Numbered from the stretch's first letter, positions 1 through 6,353 are shown. The stretch is DNA of 11,110 bases from JAJRZX01 sp964407495 (GCA_964407495.1 CAYOVP010000061.1:1-11110); one strand, 5' to 3'. Notes: generated by a model not told the origin, from the letters alone. Translations and numbers: made by a program.

Positions 1-15
1 AAAAAAGAAAGTTTT
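1..15. repeat. Possible edge of a composite palindromic element
   Basis: The window opens with AAAAAAGAAAGTTTT. This resembles the right arm (AAAAGAAAG) of the AT-rich hairpin found in the intergenic elements at 2994, 4568, 4767, 6426 and 7666. The left arm would lie outside the window, so this is only a suggestion. Confidence 0.3.
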
Positions 16-53
16 CTGATGGGTTGGCGATGTCCCTCTGGATTTCTAGTCGT

Positions 54-86
54 AGGTTGGGTAGAGCGTCAGCGAAACCCAACAAA
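54..86. repeat. GTTGGGT/ACCCAAC palindromic repeat, copy 1
   Basis: The arms GTTGGGT (56-62) and ACCCAAC (77-83) are perfectly complementary around a 14-nt centre (AGAGCGTCAGCGAA). A second copy lies inverted at 4671-4703 with the same arms and a very similar centre. From general knowledge, GTTGGGT...ACCCAAC intergenic repeats of this kind recur in many unrelated bacterial genomes. This copy sits directly before the ribosome binding site of the macro-domain gene, so it would be part of that gene's mRNA leader or promoter. Confidence 0.7.
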
Positions 87-101
87 CAAAGAGGAACAAC
101 A

Positions 102-635
102 ATGGAAGTGAAGATCAACGGCTCGGTGCTGTCCCTTGTGCGCGGCGACATAACCAATGAAGAGACCGTTGCCATAGGAAACGCCGCCAACTCGCGCCTT
201 GCAGGCGGGGGCGGCGTGGACGGCGCCATTCACAGGGCAGGCGGGCCGTCCATAATGGCCGAGTGCCGAAAGATAGGAGGTTGCCCCACTGGTAAGGCCG
301 TGCTCACGGGCGGGGGAAACCTCAAGGCAAAGTATGTCATACACGGCGTTGGGCCCGTGTACCGCGGCGGCAGGCACGGCGAGGCAAGACTCCTGCGCTC
401 CGTCTATTCCGAGATGCTGAGGATAGCCTCGGAAAAGGGGATAAAGAGCATCGCCTTTCCCTCCATCAGCACTGGTGTCTATGGATACCCCATTGAAGAG
501 GCCGCGCGCATCGCACTCAGGACAGTTATCGAGTTCCTCGAAAAGGACGATGTCGTAAGACTCGTCCGCTTTGTCCTCTTTTCCGATAAAGACCTCCGGG
601 CCTACGAAGAGGCCCTCAAGGAGATTATTGGTTGA
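102..635 (+). CDS. Macro-domain protein (ADP-ribose / O-acetyl-ADP-ribose hydrolase type)
   Basis: A 177-residue single-domain protein. The family binds ADP-ribose, and many members remove it from proteins or deacetylate O-acetyl-ADP-ribose in the cytoplasm. Visible motifs are GDIT at residues 15-18, an Asn-rich strand (GNAANSRL, 26-33), the glycine-rich loop GGGGVDGAI (35-43), a GVGPVY strand (82-87) and the second ligand loop SISTGVYGYP (121-130), which contacts the phosphates in this family. The length is normal for a stand-alone macro domain. The ATG at 102 is chosen because GAGG (91-94) is well spaced and homology begins there; an in-frame extension back to 24 would run through the palindromic repeat. 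It is followed 168 bp later by cstA on the same strand. The fold is secure, but the exact substrate cannot be read from the sequence. Confidence 0.93.
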   Translation: MEVKINGSVLSLVRGDITNEETVAIGNAANSRLAGGGGVDGAIHRAGGPSIMAECRKIGGCPTGKAVLTGGGNLKAKYVIHGVGPVYRGGRHGEARLLRSVYSEMLRIASEKGIKSIAFPSISTGVYGYPIEEAARIALRTVIEFLEKDDVVRLVRFVLFSDKDLRAYEEALKEIIG

Positions 636-803
636 GTGGGCAGGGTAGGGGGGCGGATTGATGGAGAAGTCCTCGAGGGATGAAGCGGAGCAAAACCATG
701 GCGCAGAGTGAAAGACCGCCTGAAATGCCATTTAAGGCGCAGAAAAACATAGAAAAATCGACTACATGTCATCTTAACTTACAAAATACTTCAAGAGGAA
801 GCC

Positions 804-2513
804 TTGACACCTGTAAAAATCACCATTATCGCCCTTGTCCTTTATTTTCTCTTCTACCGTCTTTACGCAAGGAGGGTCCTTGCCCGGAGGGTCTTCAGCC
901 TCAATGATGACACCCCTACGCCAGCGCACCGCCTCCGCGACGAGGTGGATTATGTGCCCTCCAACAAATACATACTCTTTGGCCACCACTATGCCTCTGT
1001 GGCGGGCCTTGCCCCCATGCTCGGCCCTGCCATAGCCGTTATCTGGGGGTGGCTTCCGGCGCTGCTCTGGGTTGTGCTCGGAACGCTCCTCGTGGGCGCG
1101 GTCCACGACTTTTCAAGCCTCGTCCTCTCCATACGCCATAACGGGCGAAGCGTGGGCACCATCTCCCGCTACGTCATACACCCCAGGGCAAGGATCCTCT
1201 TTCTCCTCGTCATATTCTTTCTCCTCGCCCTTGCCATGGGCGTCTTCGTCCTCGTCATATCAGGCCTCTTTGCCGCACCTGACCCTGCCCATATTCCCCC
1301 TACGGCCCACCCAGAGGCAGTCTTTCCCACCTTCAGCCTCATGCTCATAGCCATGGGAATAGGGTTTTTGTTCTACAAGAAACACTGGCCCCTTAAGCCC
1401 CTTGTAATCGGGGGTTTTATCACCATGCTCGTGACAACCATTGCGGGCCTCTACATGCCCGTAACAGGTGTGTCGAGCGGGTCATGGACATGGGTGCTCC
1501 TCGCCTATGCCTTTGCCGCAAGCGTCGTGCCCGTCTGGCTCCTTCTTCAGCCAAGGGATTTTCTCAACTTCCTCCTCCTCTACCTCGCCCTCTTTGCAAT
1601 GCTCCTCGGCTTCTTCATATTGTCCCCCTCGTGGAGCGCACCGGCCATAAACTTTCACCCCGTGGGTGCGCCGCCCCTCATACCCTTTTTGTTCATAGTC
1701 ATAGCCTGCGGAGCGGTCTCGGGCTTTCACGGCCTCGTTTCTTCCGGCACCACGGCAAAACAACTGGACAAGGAGACAGACGCCCCCTTCATAGGGTATG
1801 TGGGCATGATAGGCGAATCTCTCCTCGCCCTTCTCGCCGTAATGGCCACCACTGCCGGGGCCTTCAGTAGTCACAAGGCCTGGGCCGACTTTTACGGCAC
1901 CTGGCACAAGGCCGCGGGGTTACATCAGAAACTCGGAGTCTTCATACAGGGCACGGGTAACTTCATACATCAGTTGGGCGTGCCGCTGGATCTCTCGCAG
2001 GCATTCATCAGCGTTGTGGTGGTGGGCTTTGCCATGACGAGCGTTGACACGGGCACGCGCCTCCTGCGTTTTAACATAGAGGAGATAGGAGAGACCCTCG
2101 GCCTGGAGTTCCTCCAGAACAGGTACGTGGCAACGGCCCTTGCCGTCTTCGCCATCGGGTTCTTCGCCTTCTTCAAGGTGGGCGGCAGGGCCGCGGGCCT
2201 CTACCTCTGGACCCTCTTTGGCACTACGAACCAGATAATGGCGGGCCTCACGCTCCTTGCCGTCACCATATACCTTTACCGTAAGCGTAAGCCCATACTC
2301 TATACGGCCCTGCCCATGCTCCTCGTCTTAGGGGCCACCATCTCAAGCATGATAATCGGCATATACAAGGCCATTGGCGAGGGCCAGTGGATACTCGTCG
2401 TGGTGGGCGCCATCATCCTCTTCCTCGCCCTCTGGGTCCTTGCGGAAGGAGTGGTCGCAGTACTAAACATGAGAAAGGGCAAGGTCGGCAGGGTGGCAAT
2501 CGAGGAGGGGTGA
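804..2513 (+). CDS. cstA: Carbon starvation protein CstA-family transporter
   Basis: A 569-residue polytopic inner-membrane protein of the CstA family. Characterised E. coli members are linked to peptide uptake in starvation and to pyruvate uptake; the substrate here is inferred only at family level. The N-terminus is one membrane helix followed by the family's TPAHRL...VDYVPSNKYILFGHHYAS stretch. It continues into VAGLAPMLGPAIAVIWGW (about residues 66-83) and HDFSSLVLSIRHNGRSVG (101-118). Many further hydrophobic segments run to the end, with SVDTGTRLLRF and FGTTNQIMAG in the later half. It is shorter than E. coli CstA (about 700 aa), as many homologues are. The start is TTG at 804 with AAGAGGAA (793-800) just upstream; homology begins at once, so this rare start is credible. 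No convincing promoter or terminator was seen. The usual small YbdD/YjiX-type partner is absent downstream. Confidence 0.93.
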   Translation: MTPVKITIIALVLYFLFYRLYARRVLARRVFSLNDDTPTPAHRLRDEVDYVPSNKYILFGHHYASVAGLAPMLGPAIAVIWGWLPALLWVVLGTLLVGAVHDFSSLVLSIRHNGRSVGTISRYVIHPRARILFLLVIFFLLALAMGVFVLVISGLFAAPDPAHIPPTAHPEAVFPTFSLMLIAMGIGFLFYKKHWPLKPLVIGGFITMLVTTIAGLYMPVTGVSSGSWTWVLLAYAFAASVVPVWLLLQPRDFLNFLLLYLALFAMLLGFFILSPSWSAPAINFHPVGAPPLIPFLFIVIACGAVSGFHGLVSSGTTAKQLDKETDAPFIGYVGMIGESLLALLAVMATTAGAFSSHKAWADFYGTWHKAAGLHQKLGVFIQGTGNFIHQLGVPLDLSQAFISVVVVGFAMTSVDTGTRLLRFNIEEIGETLGLEFLQNRYVATALAVFAIGFFAFFKVGGRAAGLYLWTLFGTTNQIMAGLTLLAVTIYLYRKRKPILYTALPMLLVLGATISSMIIGIYKAIGEGQWILVVVGAIILFLALWVLAEGVVAVLNMRKGKVGRVAIEEG

Positions 2514-2806
2514 GGGGAGACAAAGAAAACCGATAAATTGCTTGTCAAGGATACAGCCCTGCCCTGGTGACCGTTGCAACGGGGACACCTCCAGAGCCGC
2601 AGGTTTCCAAAGAGCGCTATGGCGAAGACGATGATCAAGAGCCCTACAGCAACGGGTCTCATCTGTCTCTCTACAGCCATCATCAGAAGGAGCGCCCCCA
2701 GTGTTAGCAATACGATAATGAGAAGCAGGAAGTAGATCTTTCTTCTTCGCTCAACAAACTCGGCTATTACTTGCCTCTGCTCTATTTCGTCTACTTTATT
2801 TTCCAT
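2300..2806 (-). CDS. Small membrane protein with a single CPxC knuckle, probably 3'-truncated
   Basis: The N-terminal half looks like a real gene. A charged segment (ENKVDEIEQRQVIAEFVERRRK) is followed by two hydrophobic helices (about residues 25-45 and 53-70) and then RLWRCPRCNGH. ATG at 2806 follows AAGGGGGAACC, and a perfect TATAAT lies upstream at 2857-2862. Proteins of this layout normally end in a second Cys-x-x-Cys knuckle. Here that is missing: after GHQGR the reading frame drifts into low-quality sequence, overlaps the 3' end of cstA on the other strand by 214 bp, and ends at 2300. Shifting frame by one base just after the knuckle gives GLYP and then a stop. The residues beyond it overlap a 17-bp remnant of the intergenic repeat (2519-2535). 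I therefore read the last 70 or so codons as decay, not function. No function is recognised. Confidence 0.5.
   Translation of the reverse strand: MENKVDEIEQRQVIAEFVERRRKIYFLLLIIVLLTLGALLLMMAVERQMRPVAVGLLIIVFAIALFGNLRLWRCPRCNGHQGRAVSLTSNLSVFFVSPHPSSIATLPTLPFLMFSTATTPSARTQRARKRMMAPTTTSIHWPSPMALYMPIIMLEMVAPKTRSMGRAV
2519..2535 (-). repeat. Remnant of the composite element linker
   Basis: GACAAAGAAAACCGATA is identical over 17 bases to 6455-6471, where it links the AT-rich and GC-rich hairpins of an intact composite element. Here both hairpins are missing. It begins 6 bp after the cstA stop codon and lies inside the degenerate 3' part of the small membrane-protein frame. Confidence 0.55.
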
Positions 2807-2856
2807 GGTTCCCCCTTCTTGGGGTTGCGTAGCGTTTGTCACCTTTGGCTAAGTCC

Positions 2857-2883
2857 ATTATAAAGCCTTCAGTACCTCAACAA
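2857..2883 (-). promoter_or_regulatory. Putative promoter of the small membrane-protein gene
   Basis: On the minus strand a perfect TATAAT (2862 to 2857) has a weak -35 candidate, TTGTTG (2883 to 2878), 15 bp upstream; the alternative TTTTGT would give 17 bp. The expected start of transcription is near 2850, about 44 nt before the ATG at 2806. Confidence 0.5.
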
Positions 2884-2977
2884 AAGATGAAACCAGTCTG
2901 TATGCTTATCTTTTTTCTTAGGTGACCGTGGCATCGCCGAGCAGTAAGCGGGTTCTGATGGTCAACCTTGCATTGAT

Positions 2978-3049
2978 ACTGGTTTTCTTTGCTCCACTTT
3001 CTTTTTTCTAAAAGAAAGTGGAATTTTTCAATATGCGGGCGTAGCCCGC
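2978..3049 (+). repeat. Composite palindromic element, copy downstream of dinB
   Basis: The linker ACTGGTTTTCTTTG (2978-2991) is followed by a perfect 12-bp AT-rich hairpin, CCACTTTCTTTT (2994-3005) / AAAAGAAAGTGG (3010-3021), with loop TTCT. A second hairpin follows, GCGGGC GTA GCCCGC (3035-3049). The GC-rich hairpin that precedes the linker in other copies is absent. It ends 10 bp from the dinB stop codon, so it would also be transcribed as the 3' end of dinB. Confidence 0.75.
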
Positions 3050-3059
3050 TTCTTTCTTT

Positions 3060-4289
3060 TTATCCCACGTCGATATTTCTCACTCCATGGGGTCTCCATG
3101 CCGGGGAGATTACCCCTGGTGTGCGTTCTGGTTCGAGAAGTGCGCTCCAGGTGAGGGTAGAGTGACCGAATCGGGCGTTTATCTCGTCCATTGCTGTGAG
3201 GAGTCTTTCGCGGCGGCGTTCTTCCGTAAAGAGTGGGAGTTGGCGCGCGCCGTCTTCTATTCCAGCGAGGCTCACGCCTATGAGGCGGAGCGGGGCCCTA
3301 AGCCTTATGGACGAGATGAGTCGTTTTGAGGCGCGGTAGAGGGTATGCGTGTCGTTGGTGGGGCGGGTCATGCGGCGCTGGCGCGTGAAGGTATAGAAGT
3401 CGGGGTAGCGGAGCGTAAGGCAGATGGTCCTGCCCTGGAGGCCGTGTCTTCTTGCCCGGGCGCAGACCATTTCAGAGAGTTTGAGGAGATACATCTTTAT
3501 CTCTTTCTTGTCCGAGACGTCGCGTGGCAGGGTCATGGAGTGTCCGACGCTCTTTACGCGGTCTTGGGGCGAGGCAGGCTGAACCGGGTCCGGGTACTGG
3601 CCCCGCCCCATGGCCCCGAGTCTCTCGCCGATGATACCGAAGTTCTGCCTCAGCATGGAGAGGGGCGCCCGGCCCAGTTCGTCGCAGGTTCGTATGCCCA
3701 TGAGCGCGAGGCGTGCCGTGATATTTGGTCCTATGCCCCAGAGTTCGTCCACTGGCAGGCCGCGCAGAAGACCCTCCACGTCCTGGGGGTAGATGATAGT
3801 GAGGCCGTCGGGTTTTTTCATGTTTGAGGCGAGTTTTGCGATGAGTTTGTTTGGGCCTATGCCTATGGAGCAGGTAAGGCCCAGTTCTTTTTTTATGCGC
3901 TCCTTTATGGCCCGGCCCATGTCCAGCGGCCCTCCGAAGAGGCGGCCAAGGCCTGATATATCGATAAAGGCCTCGTCAACGGAGTAGACCTCCACGACTG
4001 GCGAGAATTCCCCTATGATGGTCATTATACGGCGCGAGGCGTCCATGTAGCGGGCGTTGTTGCCAGGTACGATTATGAGTTCAGGGCAGGCCCTCATGGC
4101 CTCGAAGCGGTTCATGCCCGTGCGTACGCCCCGGGCCCGCGCCTCGTAGGAGGCCGTGGTCACCACCGTGCGCTTTGCCGCGCCGGTGACGGCAATGGGT
4201 TTACCTCGGAGCGCCGGGTTCATGGCCTGCTCCACAGAGGCGAAGAAGGCGTTCATGTCGAGGTGCATTACATGTGGGCTCGTCTTCAT
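3060..4289 (-). CDS. dinB: DNA polymerase IV (Y-family translesion polymerase)
   Basis: A 409-residue cytoplasmic Y-family polymerase that copies past damaged template bases with low fidelity. The palm motifs are complete: HLDMNAFFASVE (residues 9-20) gives metal ligand D11 and steric-gate F16, and VYSVDEAFID (101-110) gives D105 and E106. SIGIGPNKLIAKLASNMKKPDGL (141-163) and the thumb helix-hairpin-helix around LWGIG (183-187) follow, then a little-finger domain. QLPLF (350-354) matches the beta-clamp binding motif, and the roughly 55 residues after it are an unassigned tail. ATG at 4289 is preferred over an in-frame start 27 bp upstream because it overlaps the TGA of the preceding small gene (ATGA, 4289-4286), implying coupled translation. 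It lies downstream of lexA on the same strand, consistent with SOS control, though no separate LexA site was seen. Confidence 0.95.
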   Translation of the reverse strand: MKTSPHVMHLDMNAFFASVEQAMNPALRGKPIAVTGAAKRTVVTTASYEARARGVRTGMNRFEAMRACPELIIVPGNNARYMDASRRIMTIIGEFSPVVEVYSVDEAFIDISGLGRLFGGPLDMGRAIKERIKKELGLTCSIGIGPNKLIAKLASNMKKPDGLTIIYPQDVEGLLRGLPVDELWGIGPNITARLALMGIRTCDELGRAPLSMLRQNFGIIGERLGAMGRGQYPDPVQPASPQDRVKSVGHSMTLPRDVSDKKEIKMYLLKLSEMVCARARRHGLQGRTICLTLRYPDFYTFTRQRRMTRPTNDTHTLYRASKRLISSIRLRAPLRLIGVSLAGIEDGARQLPLFTEERRRERLLTAMDEINARFGHSTLTWSALLEPERTPGVISPAWRPHGVRNIDVG

Positions 4290-4549
4290 GGCACTGCGAC
4301 GCTCTCGAGAGTCCACTTCAAGGTGGATTTATTGTAAGCGAGTTCATAGAGAGTGGCCCCGTCAGAGGCGGCGAAGTGGATGAGCGCGGCGGCCCCATCG
4401 TTGGTGGACCATGTAAAGGTGATATGACGCACGCGGTAGACAGCGCCCTTCCAGCGGAAACGAAGCGGGCGGACGGGCCTGCCTCGGCCTTCGAAGAGGG
4501 CGATTACCTCGATGGGCTCTTTTATGGTGGTGGTCTCGTGGATGGTCAT
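4286..4549 (-). CDS. Small beta-rich protein coupled to dinB (DUF6504-like)
   Basis: An 87-residue protein ending in TGA, which overlaps the dinB ATG by 4 nt, so the two are almost certainly one transcript. Its pattern is I-E-V near the start, then FRWKGAVYRVRHITFTW (about 31-47), an HFAASDG turn and LYELAYNKSTLKWTLESV at the end. That is a short beta-barrel-like layout with conserved aromatic residues. It resembles small DUF6504-type proteins that I recall beside Y-family polymerases in other bacteria; this is recognition by pattern, not by search. The biochemical role is unknown, and an accessory to the polymerase is a guess from position. No Shine-Dalgarno sequence precedes the ATG. The leader is A-rich and begins directly after the hairpin at 4568-4593, so the start is less certain than the frame. 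Confidence 0.78.
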   Translation of the reverse strand: MTIHETTTIKEPIEVIALFEGRGRPVRPLRFRWKGAVYRVRHITFTWSTNDGAAALIHFAASDGATLYELAYNKSTLKWTLESVAVP

Positions 4550-4567
4550 TTTTTTATGTTTTTATCT

Positions 4568-4634
4568 CGGCTTTCTTTTAAAAAAGAAAGCCGCCAAAGA
4601 AAACTGGTGCCGGGCCGCGCGAAGCGCGGCCCGG
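4568..4634 (-). repeat. Composite palindromic element, copy between lexA and dinB operon (inverted)
   Basis: Read on the minus strand: a perfect 11-bp GC-rich hairpin (CCGGGCCGCGC at 4610-4620 pairing with GCGCGGCCCGG at 4624-4634, 3-nt loop), then the linker CAGTTTTCTTTG, then a perfect 12-bp AT-rich hairpin (4568-4593). That hairpin's outer arms are CGG/CCG, not the CAAA/TTTG of other copies, and pairing is kept. It ends 18 bp before the start codon of the small dinB-coupled gene. Confidence 0.78.
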
Positions 4635-4670
4635 AGAACCGCTTATTCTTCTCTTTTTTCCGTTTCTTTT

Positions 4671-4703
4671 TTTGTTGGGTTTCGCTTTACTCTACCCAAC
4701 AAT
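4671..4703. repeat. GTTGGGT/ACCCAAC palindromic repeat, copy 2
   Basis: Arms GTTGGGT (4674-4680) and ACCCAAC (4694-4700) flank TTCGCTTTACTCT. The reverse complement matches the copy at 54-86 with only a few differences in the centre. It is embedded between two composite elements in the lexA-dinB gap. Confidence 0.75.
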
Positions 4704-4712
4704 CTTTCTTTT

Positions 4713-4869
4713 GGGGCTGAGAGCCCCCCAGCGGCCCGCAGGGCCGCTGGCACTGGTTTTCTTTGTCAAACTTTCTTTTTTCCAAAAGAAAGTTTGGTCT
4801 CGTCTTGGTGGGCGGAGCCCACCCCGCTATTTCTCTTTTGTCTCTTTCTTCTGGTGGGCGGAGCCCACC
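4713..4869 (+). repeat. Composite palindromic element, fullest copy, downstream of lexA
   Basis: In order: hairpin GGGGCT-GAG-AGCCCC (4713-4727); a perfect 10-bp GC-rich hairpin CCAGCGGCCC / GGGCCGCTGG (4728-4750, loop GCA); the linker ACTGGTTTTCTTTG (4752-4765); and a perfect 13-bp AT-rich hairpin CAAACTTTCTTTT / AAAAGAAAGTTTG (4767-4796, loop TTCC). Two identical hairpins GGTGGGC-GGA-GCCCACC follow at 4807-4823 and 4853-4869, 46 bp apart. The same modules in the same order occur inverted at 6354-6494. Confidence 0.85.
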
Positions 4870-4881
4870 CTGCATATCTTC

Positions 4882-4902
4882 TCCTCCTCCTCCTCCTCCT
4901 CC
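4882..4902. repeat. Trinucleotide microsatellite (TCC)7
   Basis: Seven perfect TCC units lie 16 bp from the lexA stop codon, between the composite element and lexA. The tract is non-coding as annotated here. Its length could vary between strains by slippage. Confidence 0.85.
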
Positions 4903-4918
4903 TATGTCTTCACTGTCT

Positions 4919-5566
4919 TCAGGTTACTTTTTTCATGACAAAGGTGACTTTTCCTATTATCTGGAAGTCCTTCTCGTCTTCCGGGGTGATGGTGATCGGT
5001 TGCATATCAGGGTTTTCTGGCTTGAGGGTTATCTGCCCGTCTTTCTTGAGGAATCTCTTTACCGTGGCCTCGCCGTCTATCATTGCAACGACAATGTCTC
5101 CGTGGTCTGCCGTGGGGCAGGGGCGCACAAGGACATGGTCTCCGTCGAGGATGCCAGCCCCGGTCATGCTGCTACCCTCTATACGCAGGATAAAGGTATC
5201 TCGGCAGTTGAAGAAGTCTTGGTCAAGGGTGACGTAGCCCACGATGTCCTCTACGGCCAGTTCCGGGGGGCCTGCCCTCACTGCGCCGGCTATGGGTATG
5301 GAGACGGCCCTGCCATGCCCCCGGCCCCCTTGGTCGTATTCCGCCTTCCCGATGAGTTCCATGCCTCTTGAGAGGCCGGGGCGCCTTCGTATGAATCCCT
5401 TTCGCTCGAGGGCGGCGAGGTGTTTTCGGGCATTGGCCGGACCCTTTATGCCGAACCTGGCGCATATCTCGCGCAGCGAAGGCGGGTATCCCTCGGCGCG
5501 GATAAAGCCCCGCAGAAAGTCCAGAACCTCTCTCTGTCTCGGTGTGAGTTCGTTTGTATTCACCAT
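4919..5566 (-). CDS. lexA: LexA SOS repressor / self-cleaving protease
   Basis: A 215-residue repressor of the DNA-damage regulon, inactivated by RecA-stimulated self-cleavage. An N-terminal winged helix-turn-helix (LTPRQREVLDFLRGFI at 7-22, YPPSLREICARFGI at 27-40) is followed by the S24 peptidase-like domain. The scissile bond is A98-G99 in AVRAGPP; the catalytic dyad is S133 in IEGSSM and K170 in TVKRF; ILDGDHVLV and LKPEN are also conserved. All key residues are present, so it should be active. The ATG at 5566 has AGGAGG only 1 nt upstream, whereas the next codon, GTG (5563), has a 4-nt gap, so translation may really begin there. A good promoter and an operator-like palindrome lie upstream, implying autoregulation. 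It is followed on the same strand by palindromic repeats, then the dinB pair. Confidence 0.96.
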   Translation of the reverse strand: MVNTNELTPRQREVLDFLRGFIRAEGYPPSLREICARFGIKGPANARKHLAALERKGFIRRRPGLSRGMELIGKAEYDQGGRGHGRAVSIPIAGAVRAGPPELAVEDIVGYVTLDQDFFNCRDTFILRIEGSSMTGAGILDGDHVLVRPCPTADHGDIVVAMIDGEATVKRFLKKDGQITLKPENPDMQPITITPEDEKDFQIIGKVTFVMKKVT

Positions 5567-5578
5567 GCCTCCTACTTT

Positions 5579-5598
5579 AGGATAACATTTGTTACCCT
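5579..5598. promoter_or_regulatory. Candidate LexA operator (palindrome over the lexA start of transcription)
   Basis: AGGATAACATTTGTTACCCT is a near-perfect 20-bp palindrome: eight of nine outer base pairs match around a central TT. It lies between the lexA -10 box and the start codon, where binding would block initiation. It resembles neither the E. coli box (CTGT-N8-ACAG) nor the Bacillus-type box (GAAC-N4-GTTC). No second copy was found in the window. Confidence 0.55.
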
Positions 5599-5601
5599 TA
5601 T

Positions 5602-5630
5602 ATCCTACTCCAGTGAGAACAAGATGTCAA
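5602..5630 (-). promoter_or_regulatory. lexA promoter
   Basis: On the minus strand, TTGACA (5630 to 5625, perfect -35), a 17-bp spacer and TAGGAT (5607 to 5602). Transcription should start near 5595, inside the candidate operator and about 29 nt before the start codon. Confidence 0.7.
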
Positions 5631-5647
5631 GGAAAGAGGGGATAGGT

Positions 5648-5676
5648 TTGACGGCATTGAGTTCAAGTTGTATATT
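5648..5676 (+). promoter_or_regulatory. rnhB promoter
   Basis: TTGACG (5648-5653), a 17-bp spacer and TATATT (5671-5676), five of six matches in each box. The expected start is near 5683, leaving a leader of about 54 nt to the rnhB ATG. It diverges from the lexA promoter, with 17 bp between the two -35 boxes, and does not overlap the operator-like palindrome. Confidence 0.68.
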
Positions 5677-5736
5677 CAGTCTTGAGCACCATGTACGACA
5701 GGTCTTGTCCCTGCCCTTGTATTGGAGCCGTGAGAC

Positions 5737-6339
5737 ATGGATACCTTTGAGACCAATCTCTTCGCAGAGGGTTACGGCCTTCTGGCCGGGGTGGACGAGG
5801 CCGGGCGCGGCCCCCTCGCCGGGCCGGTGGTGGCAGCAGCCGTAATACTCCGCAGGCCGCTGCCCATGGATATGGGTATAAGGGATTCAAAGACCATCGC
5901 ACCGGCAAGGCGGGAAAAACTCCTGCACAGCATATTCAGAGACTCCCTTGCCCTGGGCCTCGGCATCGCCTGGCACGACGAGATAGATTGCCTGAACATA
6001 CACAACGCCTCACTGCTCGCCATGGCCCGGGCAGTAAGACGCCTCGCCACGGCCCCGGACTTTCTCCTCATAGACGGAAAGTTCACCATAGACCACCCCT
6101 GCCCGCAAGAGACCATCATAGGAGGCGACGGCAAGAGCGTATCCATTGCCGCGGCCTCCATACTGGCAAAGACGGCGCGGGACCGGATAATGATGGCCTA
6201 CGAGAGACGCTTCCCTGGGTACGGCTTCGCCCGCCACAAGGGATACGGCACCAGGGAACACCTCGATGCAATCAAACGCCTCGGCCCCTGCCCGGTGCAT
6301 AGAAAAACCTTTAGAGGAGTGAGAAGGGAAGAAGAATAG
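5737..6339 (+). CDS. rnhB: Ribonuclease HII
   Basis: A 200-residue cytoplasmic type 2 RNase H, which cuts RNA in RNA-DNA hybrids and at single ribonucleotides misplaced in DNA. The family core is complete: GVDEAGRGPLAGPVVAAAVIL (18-38), RDSK (49-52), FLLIDGK (109-115), ASILAKTARDRIM (140-152) and YGFARHKGYGTREHL (162-176), then GPCPVHRKTF near the end. The acidic metal-binding set is D20, E21, D113 and D149. Length is typical. ATG at 5737 has GGAG 9 nt upstream and the sequence starts shortly before the first motif. It is divergent from lexA, so the pair forms a genome-maintenance neighbourhood, but its promoter lacks the palindrome and SOS control is not indicated. It converges on msrP across a composite palindromic element. 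Confidence 0.96.
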   Translation: MDTFETNLFAEGYGLLAGVDEAGRGPLAGPVVAAAVILRRPLPMDMGIRDSKTIAPARREKLLHSIFRDSLALGLGIAWHDEIDCLNIHNASLLAMARAVRRLATAPDFLLIDGKFTIDHPCPQETIIGGDGKSVSIAAASILAKTARDRIMMAYERRFPGYGFARHKGYGTREHLDAIKRLGPCPVHRKTFRGVRREEE

Positions 6340-6353
6340 AAAAAAACAAGAAG

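Noticed and set aside
69..731. 220-codon minus-strand frame opposite the macro-domain gene
   Set aside because: It is a shadow of a clear family member on the other strand and has no recognisable motif.
804..832. TTGACA-17-TATCGC promoter-like sequence at the cstA start
   Set aside because: TTGACA coincides with the TTG start and the second codon of cstA, and the -10 match is poor. The first membrane helix encoded from 804 fits the family, so a promoter here would cut the gene.
4747..4768. TGGCAC-like start of a second sigma-54 promoter in the repeat cluster
   Set aside because: The -12 part reads CTTTG with no GC at the required 10-bp spacing, and TGGCAC is formed only by the junction of the hairpin and the linker.
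4512..5371. Two long plus-strand frames (4512-5237 and 4763-5371), one containing a proline run
   Set aside because: They run through the palindromic repeats and antisense to lexA. The proline run is simply the TCC microsatellite. No family pattern or ribosome site.
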